From NCBI GenBank assembly GCA_020310875.1, contig CM035432.1:90350054-90414053 (forward strand): a stretch of DNA of 64,000 nt, given 5' to 3'. Positions within the stretch are counted from its first letter, which is position 1; each line of letters opens with the position of its first letter. The DNA is from Ceratopteris richardii (taxonomy: Eukaryota > Streptophyta > Polypodiopsida > Polypodiales > Pteridaceae). Made by a program: the position numbers and the translations under genes. The notes beneath the pieces were generated by a model. It saw only the letters and a list, made by a program, of their open reading frames with translations. It ran no database searches and was not told the origin of the DNA. This document shows, one piece after another, positions 26,462 to 37,506 of the stretch.

Positions 26462-27474
26462 AGGCAAGGAAGAAAGAAGTTGGAATGGTTGTTGGAGAGG
26501 CCTCTACACCCAAAACAAAGTCTACTAATCTTGTGCTGAATGAAGAGTGGGCATTTACCACTGTTTGCAGTTATGACCCATCTTCTCATGAAAAGTGTAT
26601 GTCTGCAATAGACACAGATGTTTGGTACTTTGATAGTGAGCAACCAAACATATTACATCCCAGCACAATTTCTTTACTTCACTCGAGCCTACCCCCACAG
26701 GGAATACTACCACATGTGCCAACAACTCCTCTTATCCTGTCTTGGGAGTTGGTAAGATCATTCTGACTACTACTGATGGTAGTTCTCTTATATTGTTGGA
26801 TGCTTTATTTGTGCCAAGGATCAAGAATAATCTGTTATCACTTCCAGCTTTAGCCAAGATTGGCTTGGTTGTGAAATTTGTTGATGACATATGTATAGTT
26901 CATGATTTGTCAAATGGCGACATCGTTATTGCTTCTGGCATTTTATGTCATGGGTTGTATAAGCTCATAGACTATGAAGAATCTATGAATGATTCATCAT
27001 GTGCAATGCATGATTCTCAATCTATGTCAGATGCAGAGCTTTGACATGCATGTTTTGGTCATCTGAATTTTGCTACTTTGCTACATCTACAGAAATCTGA
27101 AATGGTGTCCTCTCTGCCCAAACTTGAGGAACCTAGTAAACATGTATGTGAAGGCTATATTTTGGGCAAATGCAACGTTCCTTGCCCCCAAAAAATGGTT
27201 CACTTCGAGCTACTCAATTCACAGTGATGTATGTGGTCTTATGCAGACAACCTCTTTTGGAAACTATCTTTACTTTGTGACTTTCATTGATGATTTTTTT
27301 AGGAATGCATGGGTATATCCATTGAAAGCAAAGTCCGAAGTGTTTATATGCTTCAAATAGTTTCTTGTTTTGGCTAAAAATCTATCAGCATGTAAAATGG
27401 GCACCCTTCGTTCTAATGGAGGGGGGGAACATATGTCTTTAGATTTTAGTGAATTTATGGCTGAACGTGGGATA
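26462..27474 (+). mobile_element. Copia C: fragment from protease to integrase N-terminus
   Basis: The same family as E and F. It holds the gag-protease junction (26,485 on), an interrupted protease/pre-integrase region (SLPALAKIGLVVKFVDD, 26,742-27,044), the zinc-binding pre-integrase segment and the start of the integrase core (FVTFIDDFFRNAWVYPLKAKSEVF) near 27,270-27,355. It begins directly at the satellite edge and stops at 27,474, exactly where a perfect hairpin begins. Several stops and frameshifts are present. No LTRs. Confidence 0.88.
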
Positions 27475-27518
27475 AAAAACCAAAGAAAGTGCTAGGTAGT
27501 GCACTTTCTTTGGTTTTT
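27475..27518. repeat. Perfect 18-bp inverted repeat, 8-nt loop
   Basis: The left arm 27,475-27,492 (AAAAACCAAAGAAAGTGC) is exactly complementary to 27,501-27,518. It sits at the broken end of copia C. Confidence 0.95.
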
Positions 27519-27534
27519 GAAAAGGTCTATTCTT

Positions 27535-27720
27535 ATCTTCATGCATGGAGAGAGAGAGAGAGGGAGAATCGACGTAGAGAGAGATGGGGAGAAAGAGAGA
27601 GAGAGGGAGAGTGAGATAAAGAGCTAGAATCGAGCAGAAAGAGATGGAAAGTAAAAAGAGAACAGATAGAGAGAGAGGGGGAAAGAGATTCGATGGTTTT
27701 GCATAGAGAGAGAGAGATCC
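27535..27720. repeat. GA-rich low-complexity tract
   Basis: Imperfect GAGAGA with interspersed GGGA and AAAG. Confidence 0.85.
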
Positions 27721-27921
27721 TTTTCTGCAACGCTGTGGTCTTTCATATTTTCTTCGATGCCTTTTGTGCCTATATGAGAAAATTCTTCTTGAGTGCAAGA
27801 CTTTGAGTGGGACTTTATGTGGACCCGTGAGCTATATGTTGTGCAAGTATTCCAATGAGAATTGAGGAGGATAAAAGAAAACAAACTGGTTGAGAATTAG
27901 AGATAAATGGACGTGTTTAGA

Positions 27922-28235
27922 ATGAATTTTGTGGTGGTCTACCATGGTGTTTCCCTTGAGAATGAGAATACCTCTATGGTGTTCAAGTATGTGGATCCTG
28001 GGTCTTTTGCAGATGTCTTAAGGAGTTGCACGACCATACCAAAACACCTTTTGGTAGTAATATGCAAGTAGGTACTAGAAGACTTGCTTCATCTTCATGA
28101 AGAGATTCATGTCATTCGTCGAGATTTGAAACCCCTGAATCTCCTTGTAAACTTGAGAGGTCAAGAAATGATCACATATTTTGGTGTTAGTGCAGTGCTT
28201 GGGAGCTCTATCAATCAACAAAATACCTTTATTGG

Positions 28236-28239
<4 letters not shown>
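27922..28239 (+). pseudogene. MAP kinase kinase (MAP2K) catalytic-domain fragment
   Basis: One plus-strand frame of about 105 codons aligns with the middle of a plant MAP2K kinase domain: a hinge-like MVFKYVDPGSFADVL, the helix leading to [10 protein letters not shown], the catalytic loop [12 protein letters not shown], the activation-loop start [12 protein letters not shown] and the TFIGT segment. Key residues are damaged: the His of HRD is Arg, and the Asp of DFG is Tyr. One TAG replaces an expected Gln in the CKQVL position. The reading ends exactly where the CA/AT/GA microsatellite begins. No introns interrupt it, which fits a retrocopy or a single-exon piece. It cannot be an active kinase. 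Confidence 0.8.
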
Positions 28240-29345
<1,106 letters not shown>

Positions 29346-31910
29346 TTTGTTTTGATAATTCTGTTTTAAATTCATTTTGAGTAATTGAATATTTAGTAAA
29401 GAAAAGAATAGTTAAAACGAACGAAGGAAATTATTACAATATAAAAACAAAATCTACATAATTAAATATATTATTAAAAATTAATAAAAAGAAATAAAAT
29501 TTAGGAATTAATTGAATATGTAAATAAACAAATAAATAAAATAGAATGAAAATAAGTAAGCAAATAGAAAACATAATTATAAAGAGAAAAATAAAGTAAT
29601 AGATAAAATGTTAAGAATTAATATGTAAATAATAGTAATTAAATTAGAAAGAAAATTAATGTAAATAAAAGAACTTAAGAAAAATGAAAAGGAAGAAAAA
29701 GAAATGTATACATAATAAGAAAAGTAAAGTTCAAGAATATAATAAAGAGAAAAAGAAATAAAAAGAAGAAAATAAATTACAGTCAAAATAAAAAGAGAAA
29801 AACAAAATCAAAGCTGAAGATAATTAAATAAAGACATAGTTTTTACGTACTTCGTGAGTGTTTTTTATTTTCGAATGTACTAATTGATTTTTTCCAATGT
29901 TTTTTTTGAGATCCAAACAAAAATAAAGTGAAGAAGTGAAGTGTTATTGTTTGCTTGTAGCAGTGCATGTGATCTTGAGACATTAGAGACCCAACTTGCA
30001 TGTAGCAAGCGGCAAACATGATCCATACTTAGGATTTTTATATCTATTTAGTTTGTACTAGGCATCACCTTTGCTTTATGGGTTTTCACCCATACATTGT
30101 ATACTTACATACGTCCATGGATGGTGATCATGTATCTTCAACTGTTGATTATGATACATTATTTGCTTCTTCTCCTCCTTCCACATAGACTCTCGTAGTT
30201 AGCACGAAGTCTTTTATACGTGAATTTCTCCTACCCTTCAACTTCCTTCATCTACGAAGTGCTCCTCCCACAGCTGCGTGCTTCATTGCTTCCCCCAAAG
30301 CACAGGTGAGGGTCCTCTAACTATCCTTCAAGGGGCTAGCATGCATACACCACTCGATGGACGGATGACAAGGCTTGATCCAACCCTGTCGTCCCTTCGC
30401 AACCTCCCTTTCCTCTTCAACACTGATATGATAAATGGAAAGGAGAGGTTAAAAAGAATTGATTTAACATCTCATCATATCATGATGCAAAATGTCTTTG
30501 TTTTTTTCTCATATGGTAAATGGAAAGGGGAGGTTAAAAAAGAATTGATTTAACATCTCACCATATCATGATGCAAAATGTCTTTGTTTTTTTTTGAGCA
30601 ACAGAAAAAGATGAGTAAATTAATGAGGGGAATTACATTAGTGCAGGAGGTAGAATCCCATTAAGAAGGCCTCAAGACTCAAATAGAACTAGAGGATTTA
30701 ACCATTTATTCCTCAACTGCTCTCATGCTCAATAGTTTTGAAAGACCGTTCATCCTTGCTCAATAGTTTTGAAAGACCATTCATCTTTTCTGCTCCAAAG
30801 TTGGTATTAAATTGGAATACAAAGAGGTGTTGCTAGGTGTTTGCACTAGAATGGACCTAGCTCTCTAGAATTTATGGAGAGCCCACACTCGTTGGTTTAT
30901 ATGGATTAGTAGAAACCAGCAACAATTCAATGCTGGAAAAATGCTCCTTTGGTACTATGATATACAAGGGCTCAGAAAAATTGGTGTTTCTTGTATTTCT
31001 TGTATGTGATCTATTAAGATGTTGTTCTTGACAATTGTACTCAAGTTGCCTTCCTTAAAATGTACCTCCAAACAAATGGAAAGAAACTCTCTTATCCATG
31101 TACTCCTTTGAGAGAGAACACTTTTTAGTGTTTGTTCCATCCCTTCTATGTGAAACCACCCTTAATAATTCCGTTAACAAATCCCCTGAGCTGGCAGCGA
31201 CTATGGGGAGGTCCCTCCAATCTGTAAGGTTCTGAGAAGGCCCCACATATGGTAGAGATCACTTAGAATCATGACAAAAATTATCCTCCTCGGAACACCA
31301 AGCTCGACGACCTTACATGACGATGGTACAAATTGCACTATGCTGTCTTTGCCATGGTTCTTCAGTATACTGTATTACCCCTAATCTGAGTCCGTACACG
31401 GTTCCCCCATCGCCTATCTGGCTGGTACTCGGGTAGGGTAGCTCGACTCCAGCAGGACCGCCTCGGCGGGGAGTTACTTCCAATTCCTGACTGCGGATCT
31501 CGAGAGTTGGCACGTTTCTCTTGGTCGCAGACTTGTGGACACAAATCACCTACTACACAGACGTTGCGAATCGCAATACACCAGTAATCAATACATAGGT
31601 TATCACAGCAGACTGAGACAGAGACGTCTTTCTTCGCCTTCTCTCTCTCTCTCTCTCTCTGACGAAGGCAGACTTTATTTGCGGATGTCATTTTCTCGAG
31701 CCTTTTTTTCCTCTTCGATCAAGTGGTTCGACTTGTTAATGTCGGATGAATCTTTAAGCTCCGTTCTGATAAGTTTCTGATAAATACATAAGAGCCAGAC
31801 AAATCCGTAAGGGCCATGCTGCTGAATCAAGTGCGGATTGTATAGTACGAAGAAAACTTTCTAAGCGTAATCTCCTAATATCATTGAAGGTTTAATCTGC
31901 AGATGCCGCT
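29346..31910. other. No gene recognised; AT-rich block and small tandem duplications
   Basis: 29,350-29,850 is very A-rich on the plus strand. An 85-bp tandem duplication occupies about 30,427-30,597. A roughly 35-bp duplication around CTCAATAGTTTTGAAAGACC lies at 30,729-30,785. Short ORFs at 31,055-31,780 show no conserved domain. The last 40 bp end in a possible acceptor (TTTAATCTGCAG) just before the LEA_2 start, so a 5' leader exon could lie in this region. Confidence 0.5.
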
Positions 31911-32516
31911 ATGGTCGAATATGGGGAGTCTGTTCCTTTCCACAGAAGAAGACCTTGCCTCTGTTGCTGCGCTGTATTCTTGAGCCTCGTAGTGATCATA
32001 GGAATCATCATCCTCATCTTAGCATTCACTGTGTTCAAGCCCAAGAAACCCACCATCACCGTCGAAAGCTTGGACCTGAAGGGATTCTCAGTGGGTCTGG
32101 ATCGATCCAACTTGATTCCGACCCCTACCGTGAATATCACCCTAGCTCTCGTAGTCTCTCTTCGCAACCCTAATAAAGCAAGTGTGAAGTACGCTGAAAG
32201 CACATCCATAGCATATTACTACGAGGACGAGGTAGCATCCGTTCCCATACCTGCAGGATATGTCGGATCGGACTCTACAGTGAACATATCGACAACTTTG
32301 GTTGCATATGCGGATAGACTGGCTTCAAATTCGCACTTAGCAGGCGATCTCGTCGCTGGCGAGTTGCCTATGACGACAGAAACACGAATATCGGGCCGTG
32401 TCAAGGTAGGTTTCATTAAGCGCCACATTGATATTACATCGCACTGCAACATCTCTATCGTGGTGAGGAATGCTTCCATTGGCAACATGGATTGTCAGGA
32501 CAAGGTGCACTTCTGA
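31911..32516 (+). CDS. LEA_2 / NDR1-HIN1-like (NHL) membrane protein
   Basis: A complete 201-codon ORF. Residues 1-17 are short and polar with a basic HRRRPC stretch. Residues 18-43 (CLCCCAVFLSLVVIIG...) form one transmembrane anchor with adjacent Cys residues that could be palmitoylated. A LEA_2 beta-sandwich follows (about 50-190), with the family hallmark LRNPNKASVKY near residue 85 and alternating hydrophobic strands to the end. The length is normal for plant NHL proteins, which sit in the plasma or vacuolar membrane and take part in stress and defence responses. The start is chosen because the frame opens right before the anchor; a CTGCAG acceptor 12 nt upstream suggests a 5' UTR intron. 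No lesions are seen. It is the only intact host gene in the window. Confidence 0.88.
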   Translation: MVEYGESVPFHRRRPCLCCCAVFLSLVVIIGIIILILAFTVFKPKKPTITVESLDLKGFSVGLDRSNLIPTPTVNITLALVVSLRNPNKASVKYAESTSIAYYYEDEVASVPIPAGYVGSDSTVNISTTLVAYADRLASNSHLAGDLVAGELPMTTETRISGRVKVGFIKRHIDITSHCNISIVVRNASIGNMDCQDKVHF

Positions 32517-34196
32517 ATATGTTTCAAGTCGTTTATCGTATGCCACTTCCGAGAAGCTCCATGTATTTGTGTTCTTTGCCCAGTTTTTGAAGGATCTTTC
32601 CTGATACAAATACGTGAGCTATTATTTGTAGAATTCTATCTCCTTAATTCTCCTGTAAGCGCTTACATTTCGACATAACTTTTCTTATTCTTCTGTTTCC
32701 TACAACCTGTTTAGAAATACGTCAGCGGTCTAGTGTAGAATATCATACCGTTTACCTGATGGCATGTGATTGCATTTGAGTATTTGTAATGTCTTTTTAT
32801 AATTGTGTACGTCCGGTGTACTTATCTGTAGCCTGTTTTTAGGGAAGTTAAATACCTCCCACATGATAATTCCAGGGATGTAGCGTTTCATCATTCTAGC
32901 TGTAAAAGAGTTCCATTGTATGAAACAGTTCCTGTATATGAAACGTTGAGATTTGTTTTCCCGTCACCTGAGTCTTTATGTGCTCGATTTATCATGTATC
33001 TTAGTAAGGTTTTGTTATTCTGGTTTAAATACAAGCCCTCAAGAAAACTGAAAATCAATGTTTAGCAGATTAAGTGCTCATTTGCATTTTTAATGAAGAT
33101 GAAGGTTGCTTCACAAAGTACAGTAATATACGAAATAGAATGGGTAAATTCTCACACAAATGCACTCCTTTTTCGTAAAGATGGTACACTGTTGGCTCTC
33201 TTCTATATATCTATGGGTGTATGTGGCTGTTATTATCTTTTTCCTGTTGAGCAGCAGAGCTCCTTACTCAACATTGAGAATGTTAACAACCCATTTCTCG
33301 CAGCTTTTTCTGTTTCATTGGTTGTGCTGGAGATGATACATGGATCTCTGATTATTAGAGAGAAGATCCATGTATCATAGTCCTGCTATATTAAGGTCAT
33401 CAAATGCAGGCTAGCCTCTTGCCAGTGTGTGGTGGCATCTGTTGGGGTCCATGCCCTTATGCGGGATTCCATCCTTGTGTCTTTCCCCTTTGTGGTTATG
33501 ACCGGACTTGCAGTGAATCATGCTTATTTACACGAATGCTTTGAGGGTCATTGATCATATGCGATGGTTGAAACAAAGGTAGATACATAAGAAGAAGTAA
33601 GAGATGCACCCAGTAGAGGGAAATTTATCCCCTTTTTCTCAAAAGGTATGTGAACAATCCAGTGGGCTGGTTGACTGGAGTTCCCTATGCGCACCCTCTT
33701 ATCTGTCAAAATGCATATGAACCTAACATTGGGCTGATTGACCGAAGATTTTGTAAGGGGAACCGTCACTTATATACTCATTATGCTCATGGGTCATCGG
33801 TGCGTCTGGGAATGAATTGCATATCATGTCTCTGTGAGGTATCTGTGTTTCTAACCTGAGGCCAAACACTGAATTCAAATATATAGCATCATCTGGGAAC
33901 ATGAACAGACAACTGCAGATGATAAATTTTGTAATTCCACATGATCAGATATAATTCTGTGGATGCATTGGCTGAATTCAATCAATTTCTATTCGCCTTG
34001 GCAAAAGAGGACTTCCTTTTTCTCAATCAGATGCTTTCTAACCATTTATGGCCTGCACCCAAGAGGAGAGCAGAAAATAGCAGGAGTTCATTAAGAAGCG
34101 TTTATGGTATCCCATATCTGCAACCCTAAACCTGTGCCCCACTAATAATACTTCACTTGTTTCACAAAACATCTATAAGTTTATACGGAGGCTTTA
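32517..34196. other. No gene recognised; LEA_2 3' flank
   Basis: AT-rich. A 95-residue ORF at 33,093-33,380 has no known domain. A hairpin lies at 33,333-33,378. Confidence 0.5.
33333..33378. repeat. Short imperfect hairpin
   Basis: ATGATACATGGATCTCT pairs with AGAAGATCCATGTATCAT across a short loop, with one unpaired base. It could be a remnant of a small foldback element. Confidence 0.75.
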
Positions 34197-34458
34197 CTGA
34201 TTAAATTCTAATACATGCAAGACATGGTTACAAATAAAGTACAGGATGAATCAGATGTTTCTCTTCACCAAATCTCTTGTAGCTACCTTTACTTTTACAT
34301 ATTTAGTATTTGGTCTGAGTTTTAGACCCTGATGAAAATCTCAATATATGCAAAACATGATTACAAAGAAAGTACACGATGAATCAGATATTTCTCTTCA
34401 CCAAGTCTCTTGCACTTGTATTTAGTTCTACATTTTTTGTACTTGATCTGAGTTTAGA
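34197..34458. repeat. Diverged tandem duplication, 133-bp offset
   Basis: 34,197-34,329 and 34,330-34,458 share long blocks, for example GATGAATCAGAT followed by TTTCTCTTCACCAA, with point differences. Confidence 0.85.
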
Positions 34459-34585
34459 CCTCGTCATATAATAGGGACCAAAGTTACACAACAGTTGGTT
34501 CAGGGTAGATCTAGATGTTTGTTCTGTGTACTCGTTGATGGTTTAGGATCCAAATTCCACCTTTTGTTGAGGGTTCTCCGTTGTT

Positions 34586-35210
34586 TTTTTTTTTAATAAA
34601 AGGAAGTTCGGCCTTAGCCTACTCTCCCGGGCTTGAATTAATTAAAAAAAAAGTACAAGAGAAGGGGACTAGTGCCCACCGGATCCTCCGAATCCCACAG
34701 AGCATGGGAAGCTTCTACGGAGTTTAAATGGCATTACAAAGAAGGTTAATCACCCTCTCATCACCCTCATGCGGGGCCCACTTGGGTTTAAGTTTGTTGT
34801 TGATCAAAAGGAGCACTTGATGATGTTTGAAGGGGGGTGGGGGATTTCTTACAATTAGTGATTCTTTTGCCAAGGAGGAACAACGATTTCTCATTCGACC
34901 CCTATTTGGGGGAGTTGCCAAAGTTAAAAGCACATCTTTCCCGCCAGATCTTCCATAGGACCTCCCCTCTAATGGCGTTCTAGAGAGTCGCGGAGCAGCC
35001 GATCGCTTCTTCGAGCAAAGCTTGCTTCCAACTGATATGTTTCTGAAGTCTAATTTTCTTTTTGATAATTTGCCAGAGCTTGTTGGAGTTGAGACAAGTA
35101 AAGAAGATGTGAGCAACATCTTCGATGGATCGGTGGCAGCGCTTGCACCAGGGACGCAACCCACGAATTTTGCTAGCCTTAAGGTTGGTCCAGATACCAC
35201 GATGAAGAAT
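34586..35210 (-). mobile_element. 5'-truncated LINE with poly-A tail and 14-bp target duplication
   Basis: The minus strand encodes the end of a plant LINE ORF2: a zf-RVT zinc-binding segment (CKRCHRSIEDVAHIFFTC, then LW) and a following basic tail with stops. A T-run at the left end is the poly-A tail. GGTTCTCCGTTGTT flanks it perfectly at 34,572-34,585 and 35,211-35,224. The sharp 5' truncation inside the ILHRGIWTNL segment fits target-primed insertion. Confidence 0.9.
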
Positions 35211-35235
35211 GGTTCTCCGTTGTTCATCTCCATTT

Positions 35236-35504
35236 CTATGGTAGTTTGGCAAAGACCTCACACTCTTCACTATATTCCTTACTCGATGGGAAATCGTCTT
35301 CTTTAAATGAAAATAACATAACGATGATGAACAACGTTATGTTATTTTCATTTAAAGAAGACGATTTCCCATCGAGTAAGGAATATAGTGAAGAGTTGTT
35401 CATCATCGTTATGTTATTTTCATTTAACGAAGACGATTTCCCATCGAGTAAGGAATATAGTGAAGAGTGTGAGGTCTTTCATGTGTGATGCCAAGCTACC
35501 ATAG
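35236..35504. mobile_element. Foldback (MITE-like) element, 269 bp
   Basis: The outer ends CTATGGTAG and CTACCATAG are complementary, with an inner GTTTGGC/GCCAAGC pair. A 73-bp arm (35,251-35,323) is complementary to 35,407-35,479. Between them lies a third, direct copy of 61 bp (35,335-35,395), bordered by complementary 11-nt spacers ATGATGAACAA and TTGTTCATCAT. No clear target duplication and no coding capacity. Confidence 0.85.
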
Positions 35505-36609
35505 TAACATGTTTGTAAGAATCAAACCTCTCCGTAATATCAATGAGTGGCAAAATATGGCTCTGAATGGTTCTTTTTTGGTTATGGGCCGTGATAATGG
35601 TTTTGATGTTTATGAATACATTGTTTTAAATATTTTGTGATATCTTGCATGTGTTTAAATACTTTGTGCTTTCTTGGGAGTATGTGAGATTGGCACGAAA
35701 AACATGGCTAATGCTTTACGAGGATCAATGTCCGAGGTTGATATTGTGGTCCAAGAAAGTGCCCTTAGTGATGTCTCCTACAAGGTTATATGTTAAAGCC
35801 GTTCGGATATATTCATCAAAGATTTCTTGCTGATTTCAAGTGTTGTTTAAATCATGAAAATGCCCTATATTCTCTTTCTAAGAATATGGCAAAGGCATCC
35901 ATTAAAGTATGAAAACACTTCGTTGTCCATTTAGCAAGTATCAAATACATCATAAAATTGAATGAATCGGGCATATTTTTCGGGCGATCCTAGTGTGGAT
36001 GTAAGTGCTCCATGGAGTGGAAAAAGTTGTTTTGTCTTGACCCTCATGGTGTATAAGATTTTGGTTATAGTCATTGAATCTATCTAGAAACTATCTAGGG
36101 AATGCATGACTACTTGCATAAGTTGCTTGATGATGGGTTGTGGAAAGCCATCTTGCAGAGTAGATATAAATACAGGAAATCAACAGATAGCCTTATGTTT
36201 TATTTATTCTTTTTGGGCATTAAAACCATGGAAGATGCCCATCTATCATGTTTTATGGGAATAATAACACTAGCTTCTTCCGATTCAGCCAATTTGATTT
36301 TGACCACCTCAACATGCTTCAGATTGAGCCTCCTATGGTGTACTTCACATAACTAAGACTCCCTCCACCAATGGTATCATGTGGAGTCCAATTTCTTTTA
36401 GAGTTCTTGGAAATCCTTAAAGGACATGCAAATGCTAACTATATGAAAGTGATATTACCTTCTAGAGCATATGGGGATAGTCCCATAGCCAAGTTGCTAA
36501 GTGGACTATCTAAGGGTTTTGATCATCTCATAGGTTGACTTCATTCACCAATCGATCTTCTTTAAAATGCTGAGAGAAGTCATCAACGATACATGTTGGG
36601 CCAACACTT
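35505..36609. other. No gene recognised
   Basis: Only short ORFs. Weak resemblance to retroelement gag sequence in places, too faint to assign. Confidence 0.45.
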
Positions 36610-37263
36610 CACTAGTAGACAAAGCTAGTAATGAGCTTGATTTACCTTTGCCCTTCTCACTAGCTAAGGAAGCTTGATCTACAATATACATAATTGACCC
36701 GATTTAGCTAGATTGATCTTCCTATAGGAAACAAAGGATAAAACCTCAAAAGTTAAGGCATTTGAATTTCCTTTCATCATCAAGCAAAGGGTAGAAGCAG
36801 AATGCTAATAAGAATATGCAAGAACATTAAGAACATTCTATATAAGTGAATCATTGGGCAAGATTTTATTTTCAAAAATCAACTCCTCTTTGAGTATCCT
36901 AAGCATTTCTCATTTTTTTTTTCATGATCGAATGTGAGGGATAATGGCATGCTCGATAGGCAAAGCTATCAATGCATGTGCCTCTATATATCTCCCATCT
37001 CAACAAAGCTTCTCTATAGTAGGTGCAATAGGAATTGTAGTACAACCAAGAATTTGAAAATCATAATCTTGAACACCACCTACATCACCTTCTGTCATAG
37101 TATTTGTAGGTGAAGGACATTCTACACAACATCTTGCACAACATTCTACACGCCTTTTGCCACAAATATAGACACATCTTGTATGCCCACAATAGGTATA
37201 TATAGAATCGTCCAACTTATTTTCAATAACTAACATACGAGATACATCATTGCTTTCAACCAT
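36610..37263 (-). pseudogene. Copia D: gag fragment
   Basis: The minus strand aligns with the gag of copy F: the start MVESNDVSRMLVIENKLD at 37,263, the region of the APTIEKLC stretch, and down to the part matching F at 45,280-45,480. Stops and deletions are frequent. Its leader continues at 41,157-41,477 and 46,612-46,647, separated by the later insertions E and F, and its 5' LTR is at 46,648-46,889. Protease, integrase, RT and the 3' LTR are absent. Confidence 0.85.
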
Positions 37264-37276
37264 GGCTAGTGGCTTG

Positions 37277-37506
37277 TGTTGATATATTTAGGTAGTGACG
37301 TGTGTGAACATACTAGGACTGTCGGGGCACTTCTTTCCCTCTTTAGGAGGTTTTTTCCCCCGACTTGTATATACGCCTATAGCCCTAACGAGTTACTTAT
37401 CTTTGTACATTCTAGTGGTAATACATTCAGTATTGTGTGTTGTGATCCAAGCTTCTCCGTCTTCCTTGTGCTGTTCGCGTGCTTCCACATACGTCTAACT
37501 CCAACA
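37277..37506 (+). repeat. 5' LTR of copia E
   Basis: TGTTGATATATT at the start, CTAACTCCAACA at the end, 230 bp, PBS two bases downstream. Confidence 0.93.

Noticed and set aside
32219..32609. ORFs opposite the LEA_2 gene
   Set aside because: Shadows of the LEA_2 coding strand with no domain.
33333..33378. microRNA precursor
   Set aside because: The stem is only about 17 bp with a very short loop and no star-strand geometry.
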